Shown here: piece by piece, positions 30,521 through 38,244 of the stretch | How the letters are laid out: each line of letters begins with the position of its first letter | Numbering within the stretch: the stretch's first letter is position 1 | Notes under the pieces: model-generated | What the model was told of the DNA's origin: nothing | Databases searched by the model: none | Seen by the model: only the letters and a program-made list of their open reading frames with translations | From: a virus | Virus record (IMG/VR): IMGVR_UViG_3300025872_000060 | Span: 1 to 60,702 of that record | Reading direction: 5' to 3' (one strand) | DNA length: 60,702 nucleotides | Program-made: the position numbers and the translations under genes

Positions 30521-31540
30521 TCACTTGCGGATGCCGTAGCGGTCGATCAGTTCGGAGTGCGCCGTGACCCACTTGTGCGCGGACTTCGCGTTGAGGATCG
30601 CCTTCCGCGCGTCTGGACTGCCCATCATCGAACGGACGATGAACAGACAGGTGATCTCGGGCGGCATGACGGACGCGATCTCACACGCCTTGTCCGCGTT
30701 GGCGTTGATGAACTTCGTGTCGCCGCGCAGGAGGCGCGAGGACAGTCCCATCGCCACGGCGTAGGAAACGCTGACCCGCTTGGGGTTGTGCGTGAACCGC
30801 TCCTTGCCCGCGAGGAGCGCGTCGAGGTCGGGCATATCGCGCAGTTCGCGGCGGTAGCCGTCGAACTCCGCTGCCGCGCCCTTGCCGATCAGACCCGCGA
30901 CGAAATCCATGTCATCGGTTCCGCTCTTGATGAGGGTGCTGACGCGATCCCATGCGCGGGGCGATGCGAAGTTCTCGTACTCGTCCTTGCTGTCGGTGGA
31001 CAGCAGGGCGGGACGGAAGTTCAGGAAGCCCACGACATCATCGTGAACGCCCGCGCCGAACGCCCAAGTAGTCCACGACTTGACATCGGGTTCATAGTTC
31101 ACGATGGCGAAGCGGTTGCGGAGGGGAGCCGAAAGCGGCTGCACATGGGCGCGATGCGCCGTCTTGTTGCCAGCCGCGCAGATGTACCATCCATCGCCCA
31201 ACTTGTGCGGACCGCACTTGCGGTCGAGGATGATCTGGAGCGCGGCGTTCATCACGCTCACGGGAGCCGTGTTCAACTCATCGAAGAACAGGATTCCCTC
31301 GCCGTCCTGCGGGATGAACTCGGGGCGCGCCCAAGCGACATTCGTGCCGTTCTCGCCGCGCTCCACCGTGGGCAGACCACGGAGGTCAACGGGGTCGAGC
31401 ATGGACAAGCGGACATCAATGACCCGCTTGCCTTCCGCTGCCTGATGGACTTGCTGCGACTTGCCCACACCGGGCGCTCCGAAGATGAAGCACGGGATGT
31501 TGGCTGCCTTGTAACGCTTGATGGTGTCAACGAGGTTCAT
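30521..31540 (-). CDS. MoxR-family AAA+ ATPase
   Basis: The 339-residue protein has Walker A G-A-P-G-V-G-K-S (21-28), Walker B G-I-L-F-F-D-E-L-N (82-90), and a sensor-like block A-A-G-N-K followed by L-S-A-P-L-R-N-R-F, all typical of MoxR ATPases. It is transcribed ahead of the VWA protein, each with its own leader motif. The pair is expected to couple ATP hydrolysis to remodelling of a target bound by the VWA protein; the substrate is unknown. The leader of 70 nt before its ATG holds a small CCCCGCGTTGGGGG hairpin. Confidence 0.92.
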   Translation of the reverse strand: MNLVDTIKRYKAANIPCFIFGAPGVGKSQQVHQAAEGKRVIDVRLSMLDPVDLRGLPTVERGENGTNVAWARPEFIPQDGEGILFFDELNTAPVSVMNAALQIILDRKCGPHKLGDGWYICAAGNKTAHRAHVQPLSAPLRNRFAIVNYEPDVKSWTTWAFGAGVHDDVVGFLNFRPALLSTDSKDEYENFASPRAWDRVSTLIKSGTDDMDFVAGLIGKGAAAEFDGYRRELRDMPDLDALLAGKERFTHNPKRVSVSYAVAMGLSSRLLRGDTKFINANADKACEIASVMPPEITCLFIVRSMMGSPDARKAILNAKSAHKWVTAHSELIDRYGIRK

Positions 31541-31625
31541 TGTCTTTGTTCCTTATGGTTCGCTTCCGTCTAGTCCCCCAACGCGGGGTTCTCTGGTCGA
31601 TGTCCTGCGGTTTTGACGCCCCGCC

Positions 31626-32561
31626 CTAGCGCCCCACCATCCTGATGAGTCGGCGGGCTGCGATCACTCCACGGCGCTGCTTGGCTGCGGTGTTGAGGAA
31701 CTCGTACAGGCAGGGAGCCTGACCGATCCATCCCACGAGCCTGTCGGGGTGATGCTCCGTGCAATGGTTCAGAGCCATGCGGAGCCATCCGCTGTCCGTC
31801 TGCCTCCACTCGGTCGTTTCCCTGTCGAGCAGTTCGCTCGTTCGCAGAGTCCTGTCTGCCTTCGGATTCCACCTCGACCCGAACTGCGGGGCGAGGAAGT
31901 CCATGATGGTCATGGCGACAGGGGAGCACGGGGAGATATGGCTTCCCACCATCCGAATCATGTCGATGGGTGAGTTCTTGATCTCCGTCACATTGCTCCA
32001 GAACTCCGCGCTGTCATCGGGAAGGCAGGAGATGATGTTCGCCGCCTGCCTGCCGTCCGCGACGAACACGGAAGCCACAGCTCCCACATCCTGCGCGTAC
32101 ATCGCCTTGATGTCATCGCACTTGAGGACGGAGAACGGGGTATTGCGGTGGTATGCGTCGTAGGCGTGGACGACGAGCATCGCCCGCGCGATCTCTGGAT
32201 CGCGCATCACGGAAGCCGTGATGTCCTTGTCCGTGAACCTGATGGTGTTGGTCTTGCCCGCCTGCAACCCAAGCGCGATGGCGACCGCATCGCGGTCGTT
32301 CGTCCACCGCGACTGCCACTCGCGCCTGCCCGCGTCCCCGCCGATGGCGAAGGCGATTGCCCCGCCGAACGCGCCACAGGATGAAAGGTTCACGATGTCC
32401 TGCTCGGGCAAGTCCTTCGTATGGCTGCGACCGTACAGGTCGCTGCGGGACAGGAGATGGGGCAGGAGCCTTGAGCCGATCCCCGAAGGGATGGACTCCC
32501 AATCATAGCTCGTGACGGGACGGAGGGACAGTACGGACTCTGGGTTGGTGATCTGCGTCAT
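31626..32561 (-). CDS. Hypothetical protein, 311 residues
   Basis: Starts M-T-Q-I-T-N-P-E-S-V-L. Contains W-E-S-I-P-S-G-I-G-S-R-L-L, G-A-F-G-G-A-I-A-F-A-I-G-G-D, R-F-T-D-K-D-I-T-A-S-V and S-P-C-S-P-V-A-M-T-I-M-D-F-L-A-P. The C-terminus is Arg-rich. I do not recognise the family. Next to the MoxR/VWA pair, so it may be a partner or substrate, which is inference from position. Confidence 0.65.
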   Translation of the reverse strand: MTQITNPESVLSLRPVTSYDWESIPSGIGSRLLPHLLSRSDLYGRSHTKDLPEQDIVNLSSCGAFGGAIAFAIGGDAGRREWQSRWTNDRDAVAIALGLQAGKTNTIRFTDKDITASVMRDPEIARAMLVVHAYDAYHRNTPFSVLKCDDIKAMYAQDVGAVASVFVADGRQAANIISCLPDDSAEFWSNVTEIKNSPIDMIRMVGSHISPCSPVAMTIMDFLAPQFGSRWNPKADRTLRTSELLDRETTEWRQTDSGWLRMALNHCTEHHPDRLVGWIGQAPCLYEFLNTAAKQRRGVIAARRLIRMVGR

Positions 32562-32565
32562 GGTC

Positions 32566-32685
32566 TTATGCCTCTGGGTTTTGACGCCCTAGATGACTGC
32601 TCGGCTTCCCTGCGGAGAACAGACGGATGATCGGGAACTTTCCGCGACCAGATTGGAGGATTTTCCGTCCGAACCGCACTTTCAT
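32566..32685 (-). CDS. Small basic protein, 39 residues
   Basis: ATG at 32685 follows the last leader motif of the array (about 32697). The product M-K-V-R-F-G-R-K-I-L-Q-S-G-R-G-K-F-P-I-I is strongly basic; its end G-R-Q-N-P-E-A reads through the motif of the next gene in the third frame. Possibly nucleic acid-binding. Confidence 0.5.
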   Translation of the reverse strand: MKVRFGRKILQSGRGKFPIIRLFSAGKPSSHLGRQNPEA

Positions 32686-32731
32686 CCCCCACCCTGCGGT
32701 TTTGACGCCGTCCCGCCGATATACCTGATAG

Positions 32732-33454
32732 ATGGCAAAGAAGGTGCAGCACAATCCCGTACGATCCGAATGGGCGAACTTCATCGTGGCTTCCGCGTGG
32801 ATAGACGGCTACGGCACGAACGAGGTGGAGATCGTGATGGGCAGGCGCGGCGGCAAGCCCGTGGCGGGCGCGTTGGGAGGATGCGCGAACAAATGCATCG
32901 ACTTCGCGCGGAGGCGGACAGGATCTATCATGGTTCTCTCGGAGTCCATCAACTCGTCCCTTGCGGAGGCGTCCCTTCGCGAGGGATGGACGGGCGAGCC
33001 TGCGGGCAAGACGAAGACGATCACCCCGCAGGTATCCAAGGAGGATGCCATGTGGCTCATCAAGTCTTGGGCAGCTGCCTGCGACGAAGTGGATGGCAGG
33101 ATAGCGTTCACCTTGTCCCGCGGATGGATCGAGAAGGATGCCGCGCAGGAGGGGGCGTGGCTCGCCCTCAACGGAGCGTACCTGATGGAATGGGCGAAGC
33201 CGTATCCCCTGTGGAGCGGCACCACAGGCAGGTTCTGCTGGGCTGCCCTGCGGAAGCGATGGGGGATGCCCCTGAAGGAATGGGACAGGGAGCCTGAGCC
33301 ACATGCCCGCAACTTCGCCCGCTTCGCCGCCGCCGCACGGGCATCGGAGACTCCTTGGAAGGTCAGGTGGTTCCACCAGCCTCCCCCTCCGGACGAAAGG
33401 GATATCGACTTTGTCCCGCATATCGCAGAGCAGCCTCCAGAGAGAACGCTCTGA
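32732..33454 (+). CDS. Hypothetical protein, 240 residues
   Basis: First plus-strand gene, divergent from the array. Starts M-A-K-K-V-Q-H-N-P-V. Contains W-A-N-F-I-V-A-S-A-W-I-D-G-Y, F-T-L-S-R-G-W-I-E-K-D-A-A and F-C-W-A-A-L-R-K-R-W-G. Many Trp and basic residues. Preferred over the overlapping minus-strand frames because its composition is protein-like and the divergence point holds a leader motif on the other strand. Function unknown. Confidence 0.65.
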   Translation: MAKKVQHNPVRSEWANFIVASAWIDGYGTNEVEIVMGRRGGKPVAGALGGCANKCIDFARRRTGSIMVLSESINSSLAEASLREGWTGEPAGKTKTITPQVSKEDAMWLIKSWAAACDEVDGRIAFTLSRGWIEKDAAQEGAWLALNGAYLMEWAKPYPLWSGTTGRFCWAALRKRWGMPLKEWDREPEPHARNFARFAAAARASETPWKVRWFHQPPPPDERDIDFVPHIAEQPPERTL

Positions 33455-33475
33455 CATTCTAGAATGGGGGATGCC

Positions 33476-33763
33476 ATGCGCACGCCCAATCGCTCCCGAA
33501 ATACCCATGCACTTCAAGGCCAGATCCAGGCAGGAACTCAATGGCTGCAGATGGGGAGGGAGTTACCAGACCATATCATGGGCGCACCTGACCGGGCGGC
33601 GCTTGCGGATTCCATCTCCCTGTTCATGGAGTTCATGAAGGCGTCAAAACTGATCCGCATGCCATCGTGGGAGCAACCGACGATAGACGCATTCATCGAA
33701 GCCGTGTTCGACGAATGCGTGGAAGCGATCAATGCGCGAGCAAGTGCATTGCTTGGCGGATAG
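33476..33763 (+). CDS. Hypothetical helical protein, 95 residues
   Basis: Starts M-R-T-P-N-R-S-R-N at 33476 with GGGGGA upstream; an in-frame ATG at 33464 is possible. It is preceded by TTCTAGAATGG, a plus-strand form of the CACTAGAATGG signal. Mostly helical, with F-M-E-F-M-K-A-S-K-L-I-R-M and F-I-E-A-V-F-D-E-C-V-E-A-I-N. Codons 53-56 contain GGCGTCAAAAC on the plus strand, followed by an in-frame ATG. Overlaps the convergent gene by 35 nt. Confidence 0.6.
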   Translation: MRTPNRSRNTHALQGQIQAGTQWLQMGRELPDHIMGAPDRAALADSISLFMEFMKASKLIRMPSWEQPTIDAFIEAVFDECVEAINARASALLGG

Positions 33764-34229
33764 CGGCAGACCAGCCTTCCCCTTGGGCTGCTTCCTTTAG
33801 TGATAGGATGGGATCTTCGTTCACCCATCCTCCGTGAGACTGGAGGACCGTCATAACCACATGGCTAGGCACGTAGCCGTAGACGGAGCGAGTGGGCTGC
33901 CTCCTGTCTTCAGCCCAAGGCAGCAGGATCTTTTCCTTCCGGGACGGAAAACCAACCTCCCATTCCCGCCAAGTCCCTTCAGTGGGTCGGTATTTCCTAG
34001 GCAGGCAGTAGTGTCCGTCTCCTGCTTGCACGGAAAGAGTGAATCCATCTAGGCAGGCAAAGGGCTTGATGGGAGGAAAGTAGTCCAGATGGGATAAGCC
34101 GCTCACCACAGTCATCCCCTTGTCTCCCCTGCGCATGCAGAATTCAGTGCTGAGGATCTTGTCAGCCACATGGGGGAACTTTTCCCACTCGATCAGCGCA
34201 CTCATTGTTTTCTTACTTGGAGTTTTCAT
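33729..34229 (-). CDS. Hypothetical protein, 166 residues
   Basis: Starts M-K-T-P-S-K-K-T-M-S at 34229 or at the internal M-S-A-L-I-E-W. Contains F-C-M-R-R-G-D-K-G-M-T-V-V-S-G-L, Y-C-L-P-R-K-Y-R-P and G-W-S-A-A-I-R-Q-A-M-H-L-L. It is the last gene of the integrase operon, and its ATG overlaps the stop of a frame continuing from the integrase. No family recognised. Confidence 0.6.
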   Translation of the reverse strand: MKTPSKKTMSALIEWEKFPHVADKILSTEFCMRRGDKGMTVVSGLSHLDYFPPIKPFACLDGFTLSVQAGDGHYCLPRKYRPTEGTWREWEVGFPSRKEKILLPWAEDRRQPTRSVYGYVPSHVVMTVLQSHGGWVNEDPILSLKEAAQGEGWSAAIRQAMHLLAH

Positions 34230-34318
34230 AAGAACCCATTCATTTCATCGTCGCCGACCAGCAGCTCTGGCTCAATTCCAATGGATCGGGCAGCCGCGGA
34301 GTTTCCTTGTCCTCCCCA

Positions 34319-35260
34319 TCACGCTTCCACCAAACCTCCGTCAGGGCTGACATTATCGGGCAATGTAGTTCCTTGTTTTCGCCCGCTCACAGGTGACTGC
34401 ATTCGCTCTGAAGCGTTCCACGCAGCCTCCACTGGACGCCTGTCGTAGCGAAGGGTGGTGGCGGGGTTCGAATGCCCCATCAACCGCATGACAATGCCGA
34501 TGTCCGCTCCCGATCCAAGCACTTCTCCTGCGAACGTTCGGCGGAAGTCATGAGGGGTGATCCGCTCCAGCCCAGCCTTTCGGACAAGTCCGTTCAGGAT
34601 GGTGCGAATGCCTGACTGAGAAAGACGACGCTCCGAGCCGCTCTCTCCACGAACGGAACACAGGAGGGGATCATCGGGCTTCAGCTGGCCCCGGCGCACG
34701 ATCCACATGTCCACCGCCTCCGCGCTCTCCGCGGGAAGGGAGATCTGCCTCACGCGCCCCCTTTTTCCACGCACGCGCAGGATCTTGCCCGACCAGTCTC
34801 CGCAGCTCAGCCCAGCCACCTCCCCACGACGGAGCCCCATGGCGAGAAGGCAGATCAGTGCCTCGTTTCGGGCACCCGCCACCCCCTCCCCGCACACCCT
34901 TATCAGTGCGCGGATCTCCCCCTCTCCCAGGTGCCGCCCAGTAAGCGGCTCCTCGCCGCGGTTACCCGACCGAGGCATGGCGCGATCCGCGGCATCCCTG
35001 TCCATGTAGCCCATCCTCCAGCATTCCCTGATGAGCTCCCGCCAGAAGGAAAGCATCTTCGCCACAGTGCGCCGCCCATAGGACTCATTCAGTGCGCGCA
35101 CGAGACGGGAGGAATGTGCATGGGTGATCCCCCTCGATAGATCCTCTTCGGCCATGCCTGCCAGCTGGAGGCACCGGGACAGACCGCTCCTCACAGTGCG
35201 TGCGGATCCCTCTCCCATCCGGGAGCAATACGATTCAACGGGACTTTCCATCTGCTGCAT
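34319..35260 (-). CDS. Tyrosine recombinase / integrase
   Basis: The 313-residue protein has an N-terminal SAM-like helical core-binding domain (to about 105) and a catalytic domain with G-L-R-R-G-E-V (R144), K166 in a basic hairpin, P-H-D-F-R-R-T-F (H237, R240), G-H-S-N-P-A-T-T-L-R-Y (H263, Y272). All RKHRH/Y residues are present, so it should be active in site-specific recombination, either integration or dimer resolution like XerC/D. GAGGA precedes the ATG at 35260, which overlaps the end of the upstream gene. No obvious attachment site could be found. Confidence 0.93.
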   Translation of the reverse strand: MQQMESPVESYCSRMGEGSARTVRSGLSRCLQLAGMAEEDLSRGITHAHSSRLVRALNESYGRRTVAKMLSFWRELIRECWRMGYMDRDAADRAMPRSGNRGEEPLTGRHLGEGEIRALIRVCGEGVAGARNEALICLLAMGLRRGEVAGLSCGDWSGKILRVRGKRGRVRQISLPAESAEAVDMWIVRRGQLKPDDPLLCSVRGESGSERRLSQSGIRTILNGLVRKAGLERITPHDFRRTFAGEVLGSGADIGIVMRLMGHSNPATTLRYDRRPVEAAWNASERMQSPVSGRKQGTTLPDNVSPDGGLVEA

Positions 35261-35516
35261 CTCGAAGTTCCTCCAGGGGATCCATCCTCAATACCCTTCG
35301 CGCGGTAGCCATCAACTCATCCACGTGCCGGACGCTTTCCGCCTTGGTCGACCACGGAACGCAGTGCGTCATGCTGCCGCCGGATCGCTTCCACCCCATC
35401 GTCCACAACTTCTCGTCCAGCCGCCCGAGGAACCACTTCCTCGTCTCGTCGTCCATTCGAACTCCAGAGTCCACCGCATCGGCGATCCTCTGCAGTGCGT
35501 CGTGACCGCCGCTCAT
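35235..35516 (-). CDS. Hypothetical protein, 93 residues
   Basis: Starts M-S-G-G-H-D-A-L-Q at 35516, overlapping the upstream stop by 4 nt, and overlaps the integrase start by 26 nt. Contains W-F-L-G-R-L-D-E-K-L-W-T-M-G-W and a basic helical end. Its tight coupling to the integrase suggests a recombination accessory role, which is inference. Confidence 0.65.
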   Translation of the reverse strand: MSGGHDALQRIADAVDSGVRMDDETRKWFLGRLDEKLWTMGWKRSGGSMTHCVPWSTKAESVRHVDELMATARRVLRMDPLEELRDAADGKSR

Positions 35517-35953
35517 GGCTTTCCCCCGTCGCCCAGACGGGACATGCATGACAGGAAGTTCAGTGGGTCGTCGCCGCCGTGAATGGCGTTCCACAGCCCA
35601 AGCACTTCCTTCGCCCACGCGGACCGATCCGAGTCCATGCCGTAACGGACCTCTTCCTCCACGCCCTTCTCCTTCATCACCGACTTGTGGTCCTTGCGCA
35701 CCCGCGCAAGAAGCTCATCCACGTCGCGACCATGGAACCGGGCAAGCATGAGGAGATCAAGCAGTGCGTGCTCGATGGGGTCGTCAGCCTCGCCGTACGG
35801 ATCCCACGAGTAGTGCATGATCCCGCACTCGCCCCCGGGATGAAGCATCACTGCAGCACGAGCAGCCTCCCAAGAGCGGACTTCCGCCCAGCTGGTGCCG
35901 CCGTAAGTCTCCTCCTCGTCGCCACATGCGTCCTTTATCTCTGCTTCTGACAT
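35513..35953 (-). CDS. Hypothetical protein, 146 residues
   Basis: Starts M-S-E-A-E-I-K-D-A-C. Contains S-W-A-E-V-R-S-W-E-A-A-R and L-L-M-L-A-R-F-H-G-R-D-V-D-E-L-L-A-R. First gene of the integrase operon; GTTACAATG lies about 30 nt upstream as a candidate -10. No family recognised. Confidence 0.65.
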   Translation of the reverse strand: MSEAEIKDACGDEEETYGGTSWAEVRSWEAARAAVMLHPGGECGIMHYSWDPYGEADDPIEHALLDLLMLARFHGRDVDELLARVRKDHKSVMKEKGVEEEVRYGMDSDRSAWAKEVLGLWNAIHGGDDPLNFLSCMSRLGDGGKP

Positions 35954-36156
35954 GACTTCGCCTCCAGTGCGTCACTCATTGTAACAGCACCATTTTCCAC
36001 AGTCAAGTAGCCAGAAGGAAGATTCCGTGCACTTCAAAAGAACAATTTCGCAATATGGGGTTTCTACTCCGCCTCAGGAAAACTGAACGATAACCTTCGC
36101 AGTGCGCTCTTCCTCTCCCCACGCTGTCACAAAAAGCGTTTCCAGTGCAGCTATTA

Positions 36157-36318
36157 GAAAACTACCCCATAACAAGTTTCATCCACCTTCTGGAGCAAAA
36201 GGAAAGGATTCCACCGCCAAAAGCGCTTTTTGGACCGTCCGCCTAGAAAACTACCCCATAACTGGGCGCACCATGTTATCAAGCACCTTTCTCCTTTAAA
36301 GGGAAAACTACCCAATAA
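36157..36318. repeat. Three direct repeats GAAAACTACCCCATAA
   Basis: Copies begin at 36157, 36246 and 36303 (the last with CCCAATAA). The two complete ones share GAAAACTACCCCATAAC exactly, spaced 89 and 57 bp. They lie near AAAAGCGTTT/AAAAGCGCTTTT patches and could be protein-binding sites for replication or control. Confidence 0.75.
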
Positions 36319-36811
36319 GCAGTGCGCAGAATAGCCGTTCAGTGCACCAAAGAACACAACCATATAGTTGCACTCCCTCTTTTCAGGTATACATGTCATG
36401 CAGTCTTATCCAGGGATAGATGAAGAAGTCCATGACCATGGAGTTTCACTCTCGCCCGGAGAAGCAAAGTCCATGGAAGGAATCACCTGCGCGCAGGCAA
36501 GGGCAGGAAGGGCCAAGCTAGCTCAAGAATGTCATGCACCTCGCAGTGGGTCAACTTGCAAGCATGCATGAGTGTTCGTGGCACTTTCCTTGTGACAGGT
36601 GAAACTGGAAAGTTTCCAAGGAAAGCCAGAGCCATCAATGCTCCCAGCGCTCGAGATGGAAAGTGCATGACATCTTCCGCTCGAGCTGCACAACTTCACA
36701 TGGCTGCCATTGAGCAATCATTGAAATTTCGTCGCTCTGCAAGAAATTTCAATGGCGGCTTGCACTACTCCTTCGCAATCCGTAGGATTTCCAAAAGAAT
36801 CCAGCAAAAGC

Positions 36812-36841
36812 AGAACCGCGCACCCTTCGGTGCGCGGTTCC
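36812..36841 (-). terminator. Perfect 12-bp hairpin, terminator-like
   Basis: GAACCGCGCACC and its complement enclose CTTC; the minus-strand loop GAAG is of the stable tetraloop kind. It lies 30 nt after the stop of the 51-residue gene. Little U follows, so termination is inferred from position. Confidence 0.6.
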
Positions 36842-36869
36842 TCCACACGACAACATCGGAAACATGCCC

Positions 36870-37025
36870 TTATCCGGCTGATCGATCACTCTCACGCGCC
36901 CGCTGGGCTGCACGGGCTGCACTCGTTCCTTCGTTATACGCCTTGCGGTGCGCCGCCTTGATCATCAAGGCTTCCTTGACCTTCCGCATGCTTGGCTTGA
37001 AACTGTTATTCTGATTCTTTCCCAT
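36870..37025 (-). CDS. Small basic helical protein, 51 residues
   Basis: ATG at 37025 is preceded by a strong GGAGGTG. The product, M-G-K-N-Q-N-N-S-F-K-P-S then K-E-A-L-M-I-K-A-A-H-R-K-A-Y and A-A-R-A-A-Q-R-A-R-E, is a basic amphipathic helix, likely nucleic acid- or protein-binding. A terminator-like hairpin follows it. Confidence 0.6.
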   Translation of the reverse strand: MGKNQNNSFKPSMRKVKEALMIKAAHRKAYNEGTSAARAAQRARESDRSAG

Positions 37026-37028
37026 AAT

Positions 37029-37238
37029 TCACCTCCAGTTCCTTCTTTCGGAAGGAGAGAACCAATGAAAAAGGGACCGACGGATATTCCGTCGATCCCT
37101 CCTGCCGAACATCAATGCTCCTTCGCTCGTGGCGATGGGCAAAGACACGCGAGCCTCCTCTGCGTCAGCGTGAGTGGCTGGTTCGGTCAGTGACTGCTGG
37201 GACAGCGTCTCCTTGACAGAATGTTCCACGGGGAACAC
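37029..37238 (-). CDS. Possible small protein, 69 residues (GTG start), uncertain
   Basis: The frame starts at GTG 37238 and its TGA lies in the ribosome site of the 51-residue gene, as in an operon. Against it, the hairpin GGGATCGACGGA/TCCGTCGGTCCC with a following T5 (37073-37099) falls inside, which would terminate transcription, and the sequence has no recognisable pattern. It overlaps the parS-like palindrome at its start. Confidence 0.3.
   Translation of the reverse strand: MFPVEHSVKETLSQQSLTEPATHADAEEARVSLPIATSEGALMFGRRDRRNIRRSLFHWFSPSERRNWR
37073..37099 (-). terminator. Hairpin with T5 tract
   Basis: On the minus strand GGGATCGACGGA, a short loop and TCCGTCGGTCCC are followed by TTTTT. 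This is a good rho-independent terminator or attenuator just ahead of the GGAGGTG site of the 51-residue gene. Confidence 0.65.
37222..37237. promoter_or_regulatory. parS-like palindrome TGTTCCACGGGGAACA
   Basis: The 16-mer differs at one position from the ParB binding consensus TGTTCCACGTGGAACA known from bacterial chromosomes and plasmids. It stands alone between two terminator-like hairpins. No ParA or ParB gene is visible in the window, so it may be a site for a host ParB or a chance match. Confidence 0.4.
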
Positions 37239-37282
37239 TCCGTCGGCAGCCTGAAAGGCACACCTTCCGTAAATAAAGAAGG

Positions 37283-37306
37283 CGCAGTTTTCACTGCGCC
37301 TTCTCT
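37283..37306 (-). terminator. Hairpin GAAGGCGCAGT/ACTGCGCCTTC
   Basis: An 11-bp perfect stem with a TTTC/GAAA loop is followed on the minus strand by CTTTATTTAC. It probably ends the transcript of the small gene at 37337-37531. Confidence 0.75.
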
Positions 37307-37336
37307 CAACTTCGTCCTTCTTGCCGTCCCTGGGGG

Positions 37337-37531
37337 CTAGGGAAGGCTTCCAGACGGCTTGATGTGACCAAACGGGCGTTGGTGGGTTAGCCCGTCAGCA
37401 GGCTGCACGACCGTTTCCTTGGTCCTTGCGAACCGTCCCTCGGTCGCACCGCAGTGCTTGAACGCCTCACGCAGCAGCCTCTCGGCTTCTGGAGATGCGC
37501 AGGTTCGGGATTTCCGTGCAGGGGGGTGCAT
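37337..37531 (-). CDS. Small protein, 64 residues
   Basis: Starts M-H-P-P-A-R-K-S at 37531 with AGGGA upstream; the ATG at 37561 would lie inside the CACTAGAATG signal and so upstream of the expected transcript start. Contains S-P-E-A-E-R-L-L-R-E-A-F-K-H-C-G. A terminator follows. No family recognised. Confidence 0.5.
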   Translation of the reverse strand: MHPPARKSRTCASPEAERLLREAFKHCGATEGRFARTKETVVQPADGLTHQRPFGHIKPSGSLP

Positions 37532-37614
37532 GGGGTTCCCTATCCTTGGTCGTGACTTCATTCTAGTGGGCTGCGGTCGCCGCCCACATGATTCCATCCA
37601 GATTCCACATAAGG

Positions 37615-37815
37615 AACCCGCCCTGCCGAAGGGGGCCTTCTTCAGCAGGGCGGGTATACGAAAGGAAAAGGCGCCTCGCCCTCTATCCGCGCCCGCGAAG
37701 ACGCAGAGTCGTCCCGGGGCGAGACGCCGAGAGGAGAATGAACGACGCGGACGGGGGGTGCCCGCGCCGCCCAGAGTTCAGAAAACACCTTGGAGGGCAG
37801 TTTCCTAAGCCCATT
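37615..37815 (-). ncRNA. Candidate short RNA or small gene between promoter and terminator
   Basis: CCCACTACAATGG (about 37811-37823) starts a stretch of about 160 nt that ends at the strong hairpin CCCGCCCTGC/GCAGGGCGGG (37615-37655). No ORF stands out; the best candidates are 43 codons starting inside the signal and 48 codons from a GTG. The stretch includes GC-rich self-complementary pieces (GTCTCGCCCCGGGACGAC). A non-coding transcript is therefore possible. Confidence 0.35.
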
Positions 37816-37842
37816 GTAGTGGGCAAGAAGACAGCAGCCTCG

Positions 37843-38163
37843 TCATACTGTCTTTTTTGACGAGATCACCGTGACGTCTCCCGTCACCACAGGAGTCCTA
37901 GGGATGCCTCCCAGCCGCTCCAGCCCCAGATGAGCCGCCACGCGGCGAGCCTCCAGCAAGGCTGTCTCGCGGCTGGAGGAGTCCACGGAGTGGCAGACCT
38001 CCCAGTGGAGCAGTTGCCCAGACAGAAGGCTCCCTGCGTTCGCCCAAGCCTCTATCTCCCCGTGAAGCATCACGATGAGGAACGCCTTGGGGGCGTCGTC
38101 ATCAGCCGCATCCCCATGGGGAGTCTCGTAGCCAATGAAGATCTTGTCCAGTTGCTTCGTCAT
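37843..38163 (-). CDS. Hypothetical protein, 106 residues
   Basis: Starts M-T-K-Q-L-D-K-I-F at 38163, 7 nt after the TAGAAT of CCCACTAGAATGG, so the mRNA is leaderless or nearly so. Contains A-F-L-I-V-M-L-H-G-E-I-E-A-W and L-L-E-A-R-R-V-A-A-H-L-G-L. No family recognised. Confidence 0.65.
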   Translation of the reverse strand: MTKQLDKIFIGYETPHGDAADDDAPKAFLIVMLHGEIEAWANAGSLLSGQLLHWEVCHSVDSSSRETALLEARRVAAHLGLERLGGIPRTPVVTGDVTVISSKKTV

Positions 38164-38244
38164 GAATGCCATTCTAGTGGGCTGCCTTCAGCCACCCAGC
38201 CACATGGGGAATCTTCCCAAGAAGTGCGCTCAAGCCTGCTGCGT

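Larger units (their letters stand above)
35960..36868. other. Gene-free region with repeats and hairpins
   Basis: About 0.9 kb without a convincing gene on either strand. It holds three copies of GAAAACTACCC(C/A)ATAA at 36157, 36246 and 36303, a 12-bp inverted repeat CATTGAAATTTC/GAAATTTCAATG around 36717-36755, CTTTCCTTG/CAAGGAAAG around 36584-36625, and a terminator at its right end. It is AT-richer than the flanks. A replication origin, a regulatory locus or a small RNA are all plausible. Confidence 0.6.

Noticed and set aside
32558-33541. Long minus-strand frames opposite the plus-strand gene at 32732
   Set aside because: They are Arg/Pro/Ser-rich shadow translations without ribosome site or motif, whereas the plus-strand frame has normal composition and a start beyond the last leader motif.
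36529-37014. A 161-codon plus-strand frame in the non-coding region
   Set aside because: It crosses a terminator and is antisense to the well-supported 51-residue gene, and its composition looks random.
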